Shown: positions 52,873 through 61,236 of the stretch, piece by piece | Position numbering within the stretch: position 1 is the first letter of the stretch | How the letters are laid out: each line of letters starts with the position of its first letter | Source: Kiritimatiellia bacterium | GTDB lineage: Bacteria; Verrucomicrobiota; Kiritimatiellia; UBA8416; JADHWI01 | NCBI GenBank assembly: GCA_030744755.1 | Contig: JASLPY010000013.1 | Coordinates: forward strand, 1 to 64,000 | Direction of reading: 5' to 3' | DNA: 64,000 nt | Made by a program: the position numbers and the translations under genes | Notes under the pieces: model-generated | The model's input: only the letters and a program-made list of their open reading frames with translations | Databases searched by the model: none | Told to the model about the DNA's origin: nothing

Positions 52873-54120
52873 ATGAAGAACTTTCATTCTCTTGTCGTAA
52901 CAAGTATTTGCTGCGCCGCCACAGCTCTGGCAGCACCTTCGGTCGACAAACAGGTGCGTGCGGAGATCAAGAATCCGGCCCCTGTCCGGGCCGTCACTAA
53001 AGGCCCGAAGTTCCATTGGTTCGGCTATTACGACAAGCTCCAGTTCGACCCCTCCGGTCGTTACCTTCTTTCCATGGAAGTGGACTTCGAGCACCGGAGC
53101 CCGAAGGCTGATGACGTAATCAATGTCGGCATGGTCGATCTCGAGGACAACGACAAATGGATCGAACTGGGCAAGACCCGCGCCTGGTGCTGGCAGCAGG
53201 GCTGCATGCTGCAGTGGCGACCCGGTTCGGATTCAGAGGTCGTCTACAACGACCGCGAGGGAGACAACTTCGTTTGCCGAATAGTCGACATCAAGACCCG
53301 GAAGACCCGTACCATCCCCCGCGCCATTTACCATCTCTCGCCCTGCGGGAAGTTCGCCATAACGGCCGACTTCCGCAGGATCCAGGACATGCGCCCGGGT
53401 TACGGGTACGCCGGCCTGCCCGATCCCTGTAAGGACGAACTCGCGCCCGCGAAATCCGGGATCTGGCGAGTCGATCTCGACAGCGGTGAGTCGAAATTTC
53501 TGTTCTCGATCGCGGATGTCGTGAAGCTCCCGAAGCCGGGCGCGGTACCCTCGGACGCGAAGCACTACTTCAACCACATTGAATGCAGCACGGATGGAAA
53601 GCGTTTCGTGTTCCTGCACCGCTGGCGCATGCTCAGCGGCAGGGGCAGCTTCATCACGCGGATGCTGAGCGCGAACTCGGACGGATCCGATATCAGGCTC
53701 GTCTCAACCAACGGGGGAGTTTCCCATTTCATATGGCGGGATCCGGAACATGTATCGATCTGGCATACCGGCGCCTACCGCCTCTACAAGGATGACGGGT
53801 CCTGCGAGAACACCGTGCAGTGGGAAGCGGCCAACGGCCACCAGAGCTACCTGCCCGACACGAACAACGAATGGATGATCTCCGACACCTATGCCCGGGG
53901 CGAGAACAGGGAGATTGTGCCTTATCTCTACCATCTTCCCTCGAAGCGGGTTGTTCCACTGGGCGGCTTTTCTCAGCCCGGTAAGTACCGTGGCGAATGG
54001 CGCTGTGACAGCCATCCCCGTTTCAGCCCGGACGGCAGGACCATATGCATCGACTCACCGCACAAGGGCAACGGCCGCCAGCTCTACCTGATGGATATCA
54101 GCGGGATTATCGGGAAATAG
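52873..54120 (+). CDS. Secreted TolB-like beta-propeller protein
   Basis: A 415-residue exported protein. The ATG at 52873 (signal KNFHSLVVTSICCAATALA, site AAAGGG) is preferred over a GTG at 52846 that overlaps the previous stop. The propeller has WD40-like/TolB features (KFHWFGYYDKLQFDPSGRYL, GCMLQWRPGSDSEVVYNDRE, YHLSPCGKFAITADFRR, HPRFSPDGRTICIDSPHKG). A family with HWFGYYDK near the N-terminus occurs in PVC and Bacteroidota degradative clusters and is sometimes annotated as oligogalacturonate-lyase-like. I cannot identify a catalytic site. It ends the plus-strand run, facing the sulfatase gene. Confidence 0.75.
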   Translation: MKNFHSLVVTSICCAATALAAPSVDKQVRAEIKNPAPVRAVTKGPKFHWFGYYDKLQFDPSGRYLLSMEVDFEHRSPKADDVINVGMVDLEDNDKWIELGKTRAWCWQQGCMLQWRPGSDSEVVYNDREGDNFVCRIVDIKTRKTRTIPRAIYHLSPCGKFAITADFRRIQDMRPGYGYAGLPDPCKDELAPAKSGIWRVDLDSGESKFLFSIADVVKLPKPGAVPSDAKHYFNHIECSTDGKRFVFLHRWRMLSGRGSFITRMLSANSDGSDIRLVSTNGGVSHFIWRDPEHVSIWHTGAYRLYKDDGSCENTVQWEAANGHQSYLPDTNNEWMISDTYARGENREIVPYLYHLPSKRVVPLGGFSQPGKYRGEWRCDSHPRFSPDGRTICIDSPHKGNGRQLYLMDISGIIGK

Positions 54121-54154
54121 GCAGATTCCGGTTGTGAATGATTCGTGACCGGCC

Positions 54155-55522
54155 TCACTTAATCCACATACCTCTCTTCGGTTCTCTTTTCTTGCCGTCA
54201 GGGCGACCGCCCAGGGGCATGGCGTTTGCCTCAATATCTTCCAGCTGCTTTACGGCCAGTTCCTTCATCTCCCTGACCCGCTGCGCATGCTGATCGCTCA
54301 GGTTCTTATTCTCACCGGGATCTTCCGCGAGGTTAAACAGTGCCGGGCCCTTCTCAGATCCGGGAACGCCCTTTACCTTGTCAAGGTAGAGCTTCCAGTC
54401 TCCAACACGGATGGCATGCAGTACACCCCAGCCATGCCAGTACAGAAGATCTGTACGTGGATGCTTGGTCTTCTTGCCCATGATCGTGTCCCACACGTTG
54501 ACACCGTCAATCCTGGGGCTCCCCTTTGAAATCTTTTTCAGGTCGATACCGCAGGCATGTGCCAGGGTCGGAAGTATGTCAATGGCAGTGGTAAGTTCAC
54601 CTGTCTCCTGGCCCGCGGGAACGACACCCGGCCAACGGAAGATGCAGGCAACGCGGGTGCCACCTTCCCTGGCATCCCATTTCAGTCCACTGTAAGGTCC
54701 AGCACTCGCCCATTTCCTCTGGCTCGGGTCTGGGCCATTGTCCGAGATAAAGACCACGATGGTTTTCTGGTCGAGCTTCGCGCTCTCCAGGGCCTTGAGT
54801 ATCTCACCGATTCGGCTATCAAGTTCTTCAACAACATCGCCGTATTCGGCGTTATCCGATTTCCCCTTCCATTCAGGATGGGCCTGCGCAGGAAAATGGG
54901 GCGCCGTGAAGGGAAGGTACAGAAAGAAGGATTTGTTCTTGTTACTCTCTATGAACTTGATTGCCTCTCTTGTGAACTTCTCTGTCAGGAACTTGTTGTC
55001 AAACGGGTCTTCCTCCAGCGACTCCCCCCGGTACAGTTTCTTTGTCTGGTTGTTGCTCATGTGTATGAAGTAGGTCGTATCGAAACCCTGTTTCACAGGG
55101 TGCATCTCAGGCGTTCTTCCGATATGCCATTTTCCGCACATCCCGGTCTGATACCCCTCGCCTTTGAACACCTCCGCAATCGTCAGGGCTTCCGGGGCAA
55201 GACCGTTCACCGTCTTCATACCGTAGCCCATCACGCCTCCATTCCAGCCCACGCGCGGCGGATAGGCTCCGGTCATCAGGGCCATTCGAGATGGAGTGCA
55301 GACCGTCGCACCTGCGTAGAAACTGGTAAGCCGAATACCATCGGCCGCAAGCTTGTCCAGGACCGGGGTCTTCATCTTCTCATTGCCGTAGCATGAGAGG
55401 TCTCCGTAGCCAAGATCGTCTACCATGATCAGGATGACGTTGGGCTTCTCAGGCGCACCCGTCCCCTGCCCCAACAGAACAAACGAGGCCAGAAGGCCGA
55501 CAACAATGATTCTGCAATTCAT
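54155..55522 (-). CDS. Secreted sulfatase, formylglycine Cys-type
   Basis: A 455-residue arylsulfatase-family enzyme exported by RIIVVGLLASFVLLGQGTGA. Metal ligands appear at D35-D36 (ILIMVDDLGYGD). The maturation motif is C75-TPSR (ATVCTPSRMALMTGAYPPR), where Cys is converted to formylglycine. Further landmarks are CGKWHIGRTPEMHP, LYLPFTAPHFPAQAHPEWKG, YGDVVEELDSRIGEILKAL and VVFISDNGPDPS. Length fits S1-type sulfatases. It should remove sulfate esters from a polysaccharide. It is the last gene of a minus-strand group with an oxidoreductase and a GH95-like protein. Its maturase is not encoded in this window. Confidence 0.95.
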   Translation of the reverse strand: MNCRIIVVGLLASFVLLGQGTGAPEKPNVILIMVDDLGYGDLSCYGNEKMKTPVLDKLAADGIRLTSFYAGATVCTPSRMALMTGAYPPRVGWNGGVMGYGMKTVNGLAPEALTIAEVFKGEGYQTGMCGKWHIGRTPEMHPVKQGFDTTYFIHMSNNQTKKLYRGESLEEDPFDNKFLTEKFTREAIKFIESNKNKSFFLYLPFTAPHFPAQAHPEWKGKSDNAEYGDVVEELDSRIGEILKALESAKLDQKTIVVFISDNGPDPSQRKWASAGPYSGLKWDAREGGTRVACIFRWPGVVPAGQETGELTTAIDILPTLAHACGIDLKKISKGSPRIDGVNVWDTIMGKKTKHPRTDLLYWHGWGVLHAIRVGDWKLYLDKVKGVPGSEKGPALFNLAEDPGENKNLSDQHAQRVREMKELAVKQLEDIEANAMPLGGRPDGKKREPKRGMWIK

Positions 55523-55543
55523 ATTCTCCGCCTATTCCTGTTA

Positions 55544-56908
55544 TTACAGCGACCACCCTTTTCGATACGGTGTGTGTAGAAACTCGTTGGCCTTCTTGTT
55601 ATCGAACTCGAACTTCTTCGCATTCCAATTGAGCTTTTCGCCTGGAACACGCTGAGCCACCATGCCAAGAAGCACCATCTGTGTGAGTTGACCGCCGTAC
55701 TCGAAGTTGGAACTCGCCGGATTACCATCCTTGCAGGCCCTTATCCAGTCGCCTTCGTGCCCGCCCTTGACCCTCGGAATCGTCTTCTCCGGACGCTTGA
55801 ACTCTTTCATTCTCACTTCCGGAATAATCCTGGCCCCTCCCGCGCCATGAGAACCATGCATGATCGTGTCCTTCTCGCCGAATATCAGGGCACCGCTCGC
55901 AGGTATTTTCCTGCCGTCTTCAAGCATTTCCGGCCTTGGAACATCGAAGACTCCATCATGCCATGTAAGCTTCACGGGGCAGAGCTTGCCGCGCTGAGGG
56001 AATTCGTAGGTGACTTTTGCCGCAATTGGAAAAGCTCTCCCTGCCAGCTCGGGTTTATGGTGCTTTACCTCCGCGGTTATGCTTGTTGGATTCATCAGGT
56101 CCAGTGCCCAGCACGCCGGGTCCAGGATGTGGCAGCCCATATCACCCAGCGCACCCGTCCCGAAATCCAGCCATGCACGCCATTTGAAGGGATGATATGA
56201 CGGACTGTATTTCTGGTCTCTTACGGGGCCAAGCCAGAGATCCCAGTTTAGCGTGTCGGGTACGGGCGGGAAGTTCTTCGGCAGTTCTCTGGCCGCGAAG
56301 TTCGCATACCAGGGCCCGCTGTCGGGACGGTCAGTCCATGCGTGCACTTCCTTGACATCCCCAATTGAGCCTGACTGCACCCATTCCCTGACCATCCGGA
56401 TCTGTTCCGATGAATGCCCCTGGTTACCCATCTGGGTCTGGACTTTTGATTTGCGCGCGGCTTCAGTGATCTTGCGCGCCTCGTAAGCGGTATGCGTAAG
56501 TGGTTTCTGACAGAAAACATGCTTTCCTGACTCTATAGCGGCCATTGTAATGACTGCGTGCGTATGGTCGGGGGTTGCAATAACGACGGCGTCGATATCC
56601 TTCTGCTTTTCCAGCATCACACGATAATCCGTGTAACGGGCAGCTTTCGGATAGGCATTGAACGTTCTTCCCGCATGTTTGCTGTCGACATCACACAGCG
56701 CAACAATGTTCTCCCTCGCACAAGCACGGAGGTTGCCGCTACCCATGCCGCCAATACCGACTCCGGCTACGTTCAGTTTTTCGCTCGGAGGCGTTTGCTT
56801 GTTGGCCCCTACAACGTAGCCGGGAACTATCGAGAATACGGTTGCGGCCGTCGTGCCTGCAGCCAGGAATCTCCTGCGTGACATGCTTTTATTGCGATTT
56901 TTCGTCAT
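55544..56908 (-). CDS. Tat-exported Gfo/Idh/MocA-family oxidoreductase
   Basis: A 454-residue NAD(P)-dependent oxidoreductase. The ATG at 56908 has an AAGGAG site; the N-terminus carries a twin-arginine signal (MSRRRFLAAGTTAATVFS). The Rossmann fold begins LNVAGVGIGGMGSGN; DAVVIATPDHTHAVITMAA and VFCQKPLTHTAYEARKI follow, the latter holding the conserved Lys. The C-terminal half (QKYSPSYHPFKWRAWLDFG, GDMGCHILDPACWALDLM) fits the secreted PVC group of the family. Export implies a cofactor bound before transport. Such enzymes may oxidise free sugars or do redox-assisted glycoside cleavage. It lies 21 bases before the sulfatase. Confidence 0.9.
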   Translation of the reverse strand: MTKNRNKSMSRRRFLAAGTTAATVFSIVPGYVVGANKQTPPSEKLNVAGVGIGGMGSGNLRACARENIVALCDVDSKHAGRTFNAYPKAARYTDYRVMLEKQKDIDAVVIATPDHTHAVITMAAIESGKHVFCQKPLTHTAYEARKITEAARKSKVQTQMGNQGHSSEQIRMVREWVQSGSIGDVKEVHAWTDRPDSGPWYANFAARELPKNFPPVPDTLNWDLWLGPVRDQKYSPSYHPFKWRAWLDFGTGALGDMGCHILDPACWALDLMNPTSITAEVKHHKPELAGRAFPIAAKVTYEFPQRGKLCPVKLTWHDGVFDVPRPEMLEDGRKIPASGALIFGEKDTIMHGSHGAGGARIIPEVRMKEFKRPEKTIPRVKGGHEGDWIRACKDGNPASSNFEYGGQLTQMVLLGMVAQRVPGEKLNWNAKKFEFDNKKANEFLHTPYRKGWSL

Positions 56909-57063
56909 GATGCATCTCCTTGATTGATCAAACGCGTTCTGTCCGAAATCAGAAACCTGAACAAACATCCCTGGGGCCCCTTACTCCCCTCTGGAGAGGA
57001 GATCTACATCTTAGGGCAGGAGAGCGTGAGAGGCCATAGGCAATACCGGTTCTTGGGAGGGGA

Positions 57064-57114
57064 CCTCTCGGAGATAGGTCCCTACTTCTGAAGTACATGC
57101 CTATCTCCGAGAGG
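57064..57114 (-). terminator. 15-bp perfect inverted repeat downstream of the GH95-like gene
   Basis: CCTCTCGGAGATAGG (57064-57078) and CCTATCTCCGAGAGG (57100-57114) are perfect inverted copies with a 21-base loop. The hairpin begins 6 bases beyond the stop codon at 57121 and precedes the oxidoreductase gene's 5' region by about 155 bases. It is likely a terminator or processing hairpin between the two genes. Confidence 0.65.
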
Positions 57115-57120
57115 CATGCA

Positions 57121-59439
57121 CTATTTCCGGCTGACCTTGATCCCCCAGGCGTTGCTTTGAGCTGGGTCTATGTGAACCGAAGAAATCGTTAGTTCCGGCA
57201 CTTTATCGCCCGCAAACAGCAACGCTTCCTCTCCCTTTTTCAACGCAATCTCTATGATCCCCTCTTTCGACGGGCTCATTTTGTCTATTTTCCCGTCCTT
57301 GAGCACGCTGATTTCTCCGTTCAAGGATGGCCGAACCTTGCATGGCTCTCCGGCAAGACTCTTTATTCGAACCCACTGCGTCTTTCCTTCTGTTCGCGAA
57401 GCACTTAGCAGGAAGGCACCCTCGGTGCGAAGGTTATGGAAACTCGCATCGTCCCATGAAGACGGAACGGCAGGGAAAACCCGTATGCAGTCGCCCCAGC
57501 TCTGGATCAGCATATCCTGAAGCGACCTGCCCGCAAAGAGCGCGCACTCAATAACCGGCGATCCCTCAATATACATCGCGTTCGGCATAACAAAACGTTT
57601 GTGATCATGGTGCTTATGCAGGCTGTCCAACGCCATGTCACCATCACCCAGCGTGGAGTACAAACACGACGCAGCGGCCCTCGACCAGCCAAAGATCTGT
57701 TTCCCGTTCTGAGCCGCAAGCCAGTGCTTGATCGTCTTCTCAACAAGCCCGCGGTTCTCCGGCTGGTCAACATTCATCTGGTAGAGCGGAAACACCATCA
57801 GCATGTGCGACCAGTGCCGGTGCGATTTCGAATGCGACACACCCTTCCCCACCATCAGCCCCAGGTCATCCACGGGGTAAGCAACGAGCTCGGCGAGTAC
57901 GCGTTTCCATTCAGGCAACTTCGGATCATTGAGTTTATAGCGTTCGTTCAGACTTATCAGCGTCTCGCAACCCCAGCGCAGCAGGGACAGGTTATAGTTA
58001 TTGTCCGGCATGTTGCCATATTCCGGAGAATGCAGCGTCGGCAGATGCAGCTTGCCGTCATCGCCTTTTTTCAGCAGGTGCAGGTAGATGTTTATGCTGT
58101 CGCGCAATAACGGATAGAACGCATGCTTCTTCTGATCGGTAACCAGGCTCTCATCCATAGAATAGCGGTAATGCAGGTAGTAGTTATGCAGGGCCCAGGT
58201 GAAATCGCCAGGATTGATGTAATGATCTGGTGCCCTGCTTCCATCTCCACGCAAGCCCTCGTAGCAGGTCGTGTGCGAAACCGTGGCGGCATTCTCGAGC
58301 TTGTATATGTCGCGCGCGTTCTTGTAGAAATTCTCCCGGTTGCGATCGATCATTCGTACCAGTGACTCGCCCTCATCAAGATGGTTCGAGGCATAGACCA
58401 GCAGGTAGGCTATCTCTATGTTCAGGTTCCACCAGATTCGCGGCCAGCCGGTGTTCCTGAACCACGGCCCCAGCAGATCCATGACCATGCGATCCTTGCG
58501 GGTAGCACAGCCAAGCTTGTACATCTGTGCCCAGTAGAAGCCTTCCACTTTTGCATCCGGTACGGACAGGAAACTGGACGGATAGTAGCCATGCCACCAA
58601 TCGCGATGGCTCGCAAGGAGCTTTCCGGAATCCGTGCTTACGGCTTTACGCACCGAAACCGCGGCATCCCTGGCAGCGCCCTTGCCGGGAAAGGTGTCGG
58701 CAATGCTCAGGTAGAGACGGCGCAGGTTCTTGCCGGCGGCGATCTCTTTCCATGCCGTTGCGAATTCGCCGCCCGCATGCCTGCCCTGTACGCAAAGTGA
58801 GATGTCCCCGTCGGTTCCCGCTGTCGACGGCGGATTAGGCGGATCGTCCTTGAAACGGTTCCTGTTGACTCCGTCAACCGCCGGCGTTGCAAGCCATTTG
58901 AACTTCGCGTCCTTCTCACCGCCGGAGCACTCGACATCAACAACCATGACCATTTCAACGGCATGAATATATGTGCGAAACTTGATCGATCCCTTGTTAG
59001 TCTTGAGCTCGCCACGGGATTCGGCATTCCAGAAATCCAGGCGAACGGTTCCCTCCTGGATAGCACCAACCGTTTCCAGGCCCATTCCCCCGATCGGAAG
59101 GCGGTTGTTGTCACGGCGATGCTCCGTAACATCAGATCGCCCCATCTCCCAGCGCATACGGTTCGACGCATCCTTGTAGATCATGCAGCCGAGAATTCCA
59201 TTTCCGTGATACGCTCCGTGATCGAACTTCTGCGGCAACACCTCCCAAACGATATCCTGCCGTTCCAGAAAAGCTTTCCAATCAACCTGATCGCGTAATC
59301 TCATTGCACTCTCCGCATAGGCAACCGTAGAAAGCATAATAAGAACAGCCAGGCCCCTTGTGGCACGCTTCATGATCTCCAGCTTCACGGCGGTTTTCCG
59401 GCACTGCGACGTACCACAACAGGCTATTCCCTTTGACAT
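57121..59439 (-). CDS. Secreted GH95-like glycoside hydrolase
   Basis: A 772-residue exported protein. The ATG at 59439 has an ideal site (AGGAGG, 6-base spacing); an internal ATG at 59373 gives a cleaner signal peptide (KRATRGLAVLIMLSTVAYA) but has its GGAG only 3 bases away. The N-terminal beta domain (about 65-250) has GAYHGNGILGCMIYKDASN. The central (alpha/alpha)6 barrel follows (NLNIEIAYLLVYASNHLDE, HYINPGDFTWALHNYYLHY, MLMVFPLYQMNVDQPENRG), then a C-terminal beta domain. This three-part layout resembles GH95 and related clan enzymes, alpha-L-fucosidases or galactosidases. Family assignment is by eye; catalytic residues were not assigned. Confidence 0.75.
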   Translation of the reverse strand: MSKGIACCGTSQCRKTAVKLEIMKRATRGLAVLIMLSTVAYAESAMRLRDQVDWKAFLERQDIVWEVLPQKFDHGAYHGNGILGCMIYKDASNRMRWEMGRSDVTEHRRDNNRLPIGGMGLETVGAIQEGTVRLDFWNAESRGELKTNKGSIKFRTYIHAVEMVMVVDVECSGGEKDAKFKWLATPAVDGVNRNRFKDDPPNPPSTAGTDGDISLCVQGRHAGGEFATAWKEIAAGKNLRRLYLSIADTFPGKGAARDAAVSVRKAVSTDSGKLLASHRDWWHGYYPSSFLSVPDAKVEGFYWAQMYKLGCATRKDRMVMDLLGPWFRNTGWPRIWWNLNIEIAYLLVYASNHLDEGESLVRMIDRNRENFYKNARDIYKLENAATVSHTTCYEGLRGDGSRAPDHYINPGDFTWALHNYYLHYRYSMDESLVTDQKKHAFYPLLRDSINIYLHLLKKGDDGKLHLPTLHSPEYGNMPDNNYNLSLLRWGCETLISLNERYKLNDPKLPEWKRVLAELVAYPVDDLGLMVGKGVSHSKSHRHWSHMLMVFPLYQMNVDQPENRGLVEKTIKHWLAAQNGKQIFGWSRAAASCLYSTLGDGDMALDSLHKHHDHKRFVMPNAMYIEGSPVIECALFAGRSLQDMLIQSWGDCIRVFPAVPSSWDDASFHNLRTEGAFLLSASRTEGKTQWVRIKSLAGEPCKVRPSLNGEISVLKDGKIDKMSPSKEGIIEIALKKGEEALLFAGDKVPELTISSVHIDPAQSNAWGIKVSRK

Positions 59440-59544
59440 TCTCCTCCTCCTGACTCTATATATCACCCAGATTATTACCCAAGGTTATTGGGTCAGCATC
59501 GGACAAATCCAGCGCACGTAAAAGCAAATTCCTGTCAGTTCTCT

Positions 59545-61113
59545 ATGAACAGTATCCGTCATCCAGTTCTATCTGCAATAATCTTCCGTTCGTGCATCGT
59601 CCTGTGCACCTGCGCCGGCCCGGCACAAACGCAAGATCAAGTTGATGACAACACACTCGTCCAACTGCATGCGGGGAGACTTCTCTACAAGTCCGATGCA
59701 CGAGGTAACAGGATCCCCGATTTCTCAACCGTCGGCTACATGGGCGGAGGTGTTCCGATTCCGGCCGTTCCAACGTGCGTGACTCTTGGACCGAAAGCGG
59801 GAGGCGACGACACCGAACGAATCCAGGCCGCACTGGACCGTGTCTCGAGAATTGACATGGACAGAAACGGTTTCCGTGGTGCGCTGGAGCTGGCAAAAGG
59901 CACCTACCGCGTCTCAGGGACTCTTCGAATCTCGCTCGGTGGCGTCGTTCTGAGGGGAGCGGGACAGGACTCATCTGGAACGAGGATAATCGCAACCGGA
60001 ACCACAAAACGGACACTCATCGAGATATCCGGCGGGGGTGGATCCGGAGAGATTCGAGCATCACGCCGCAGGATAATCGATGACTACGTTCCCGTAGGTG
60101 CGAAGAGCTTTGGGATTGAGAACGCCGAAGGACTTGAGCCAGGCAGTCTTATCGTCATCCACCGCCCAAGCACGAAAGAATGGATCCACGAACTGGGCAT
60201 GAACAGAATTCCTCCCCGGCGCGACGGCCGAAGAATCAGTCAGTGGGTGGCCGGCGACTACGACCTGAGATATGACCGAGTGGTCACAAAGCTCGAAGGC
60301 AACAGAATAACTATCGATACGCCAGTCCTGAACTCCATGGACAAAAGGTTTGGAGGTGGCTTCATATACATCCGCGCTCCCGACACACGACCCGAGAACT
60401 TCGGCGTCGAGAAACTGTTGCTGGTCTCCGAGTTCAAAGGCAAGGACGACGAGTCTCACGCATGGAACGGCATCTCAATGTCATGGGTGCGCAATTCATG
60501 GGTCAGAAACGTCACGGCTGCTCACTTCTGCTACGCTGCGGTCACTATAGGTGGTAGCAGAAACATCACGATCCAGGACTGTGCATGCCTTGACCCCGTT
60601 TCGAGATTATCGGGTAGCCGCCGGTATTCTTTTAACATCGGGGCGCAGTTCACCCTTGTGCAGCGCTGCTACGCAAGACACGGGCGGCATGATTTCGTGC
60701 ATGGTAAACGGGTTGCGGGTCCCAACGTCTTTCTGGACTGCCTGGCGGAAGAAACACATTCCGATTCAGGCCCCCATCACCGATGGTCGACAGGAACGCT
60801 ATTTGACAATGTTAAATGCGGAGAACTGAATGTCCGTAACCGGGGAAACAGCGGGTCGGGTCACGGCTGGGCCGGCGCACAGACGCTCTTCTACAATTGC
60901 GAGGCAAACAGAATGATCGTCCAGAGCCCACCGACGGCGCTGAACTGGAGAATAGGCTGCGAAAAGAGAAAACGCGTAAGCCCCAGGAGTCTCTACCTGC
61001 AGCAACTTGGCGAACGGCTCGGGCCGAAAGCGGTCGAGAACATCACAACGCACGGACAGCGCGAAGGAGAGATCTACGATTATCTTCGGAAGACTCTCGG
61101 TGGGATCGAATGA
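59545..61113 (+). CDS. Secreted right-handed parallel beta-helix protein, pectate-lyase-like
   Basis: A 522-residue exported protein starting at 59545 (NSIRHPVLSAIIFRSCIVLC as leader). The beta-helix begins near residue 80 with a Pectate_lyase_3-like entry (TLGPKAGGDDTERIQAALDR, ALELAKGTYRVSGTLRI, GVVLRGAGQDSSGTRII). Later coils carry parallel-helix patterns (ITIQDCACLDPVSRL, PNVFLDCLAEETHSDSGPHH, LFYNCEANRMIVQSP). Such helices are polysaccharide lyases or glycosidases, or lack activity; I see no clear calcium or catalytic triad to decide. It is divergent from the GH95-like gene and convergent with the second sulfatase, and fits the glycan-degrading context. Confidence 0.78.
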   Translation: MNSIRHPVLSAIIFRSCIVLCTCAGPAQTQDQVDDNTLVQLHAGRLLYKSDARGNRIPDFSTVGYMGGGVPIPAVPTCVTLGPKAGGDDTERIQAALDRVSRIDMDRNGFRGALELAKGTYRVSGTLRISLGGVVLRGAGQDSSGTRIIATGTTKRTLIEISGGGGSGEIRASRRRIIDDYVPVGAKSFGIENAEGLEPGSLIVIHRPSTKEWIHELGMNRIPPRRDGRRISQWVAGDYDLRYDRVVTKLEGNRITIDTPVLNSMDKRFGGGFIYIRAPDTRPENFGVEKLLLVSEFKGKDDESHAWNGISMSWVRNSWVRNVTAAHFCYAAVTIGGSRNITIQDCACLDPVSRLSGSRRYSFNIGAQFTLVQRCYARHGRHDFVHGKRVAGPNVFLDCLAEETHSDSGPHHRWSTGTLFDNVKCGELNVRNRGNSGSGHGWAGAQTLFYNCEANRMIVQSPPTALNWRIGCEKRKRVSPRSLYLQQLGERLGPKAVENITTHGQREGEIYDYLRKTLGGIE

Positions 61114-61164
61114 TCCTGTGGAGCATCCCTGCTCCGGCGTTCTGGGCGCAGTTGAGGTCACAAC

Positions 61165-61184
61165 GGGCAGCGAGGCCGCTGCCC
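61165..61184. terminator. Hairpin between convergent genes
   Basis: GGGCAGCG-AGGC-CGCTGCCC is a perfect 8-bp stem with a 4-base loop, between the stop of the beta-helix gene (61113) and the stop of the sulfatase gene (61237). It can form on both transcripts and may act as a shared terminator; no strong T-run is present on either side. Confidence 0.6.
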
Positions 61185-61236
61185 CTCCCGTCCTTGGGCT
61201 TAGTTTCGACGAATCTACGCTCTGAAAACTGCTGGC

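Noticed and set aside
54121-54154. CCGGT...ACCGG as a terminator between the TolB-like and sulfatase genes
   Set aside because: The stem is only five base pairs with a long loop, too weak to call.
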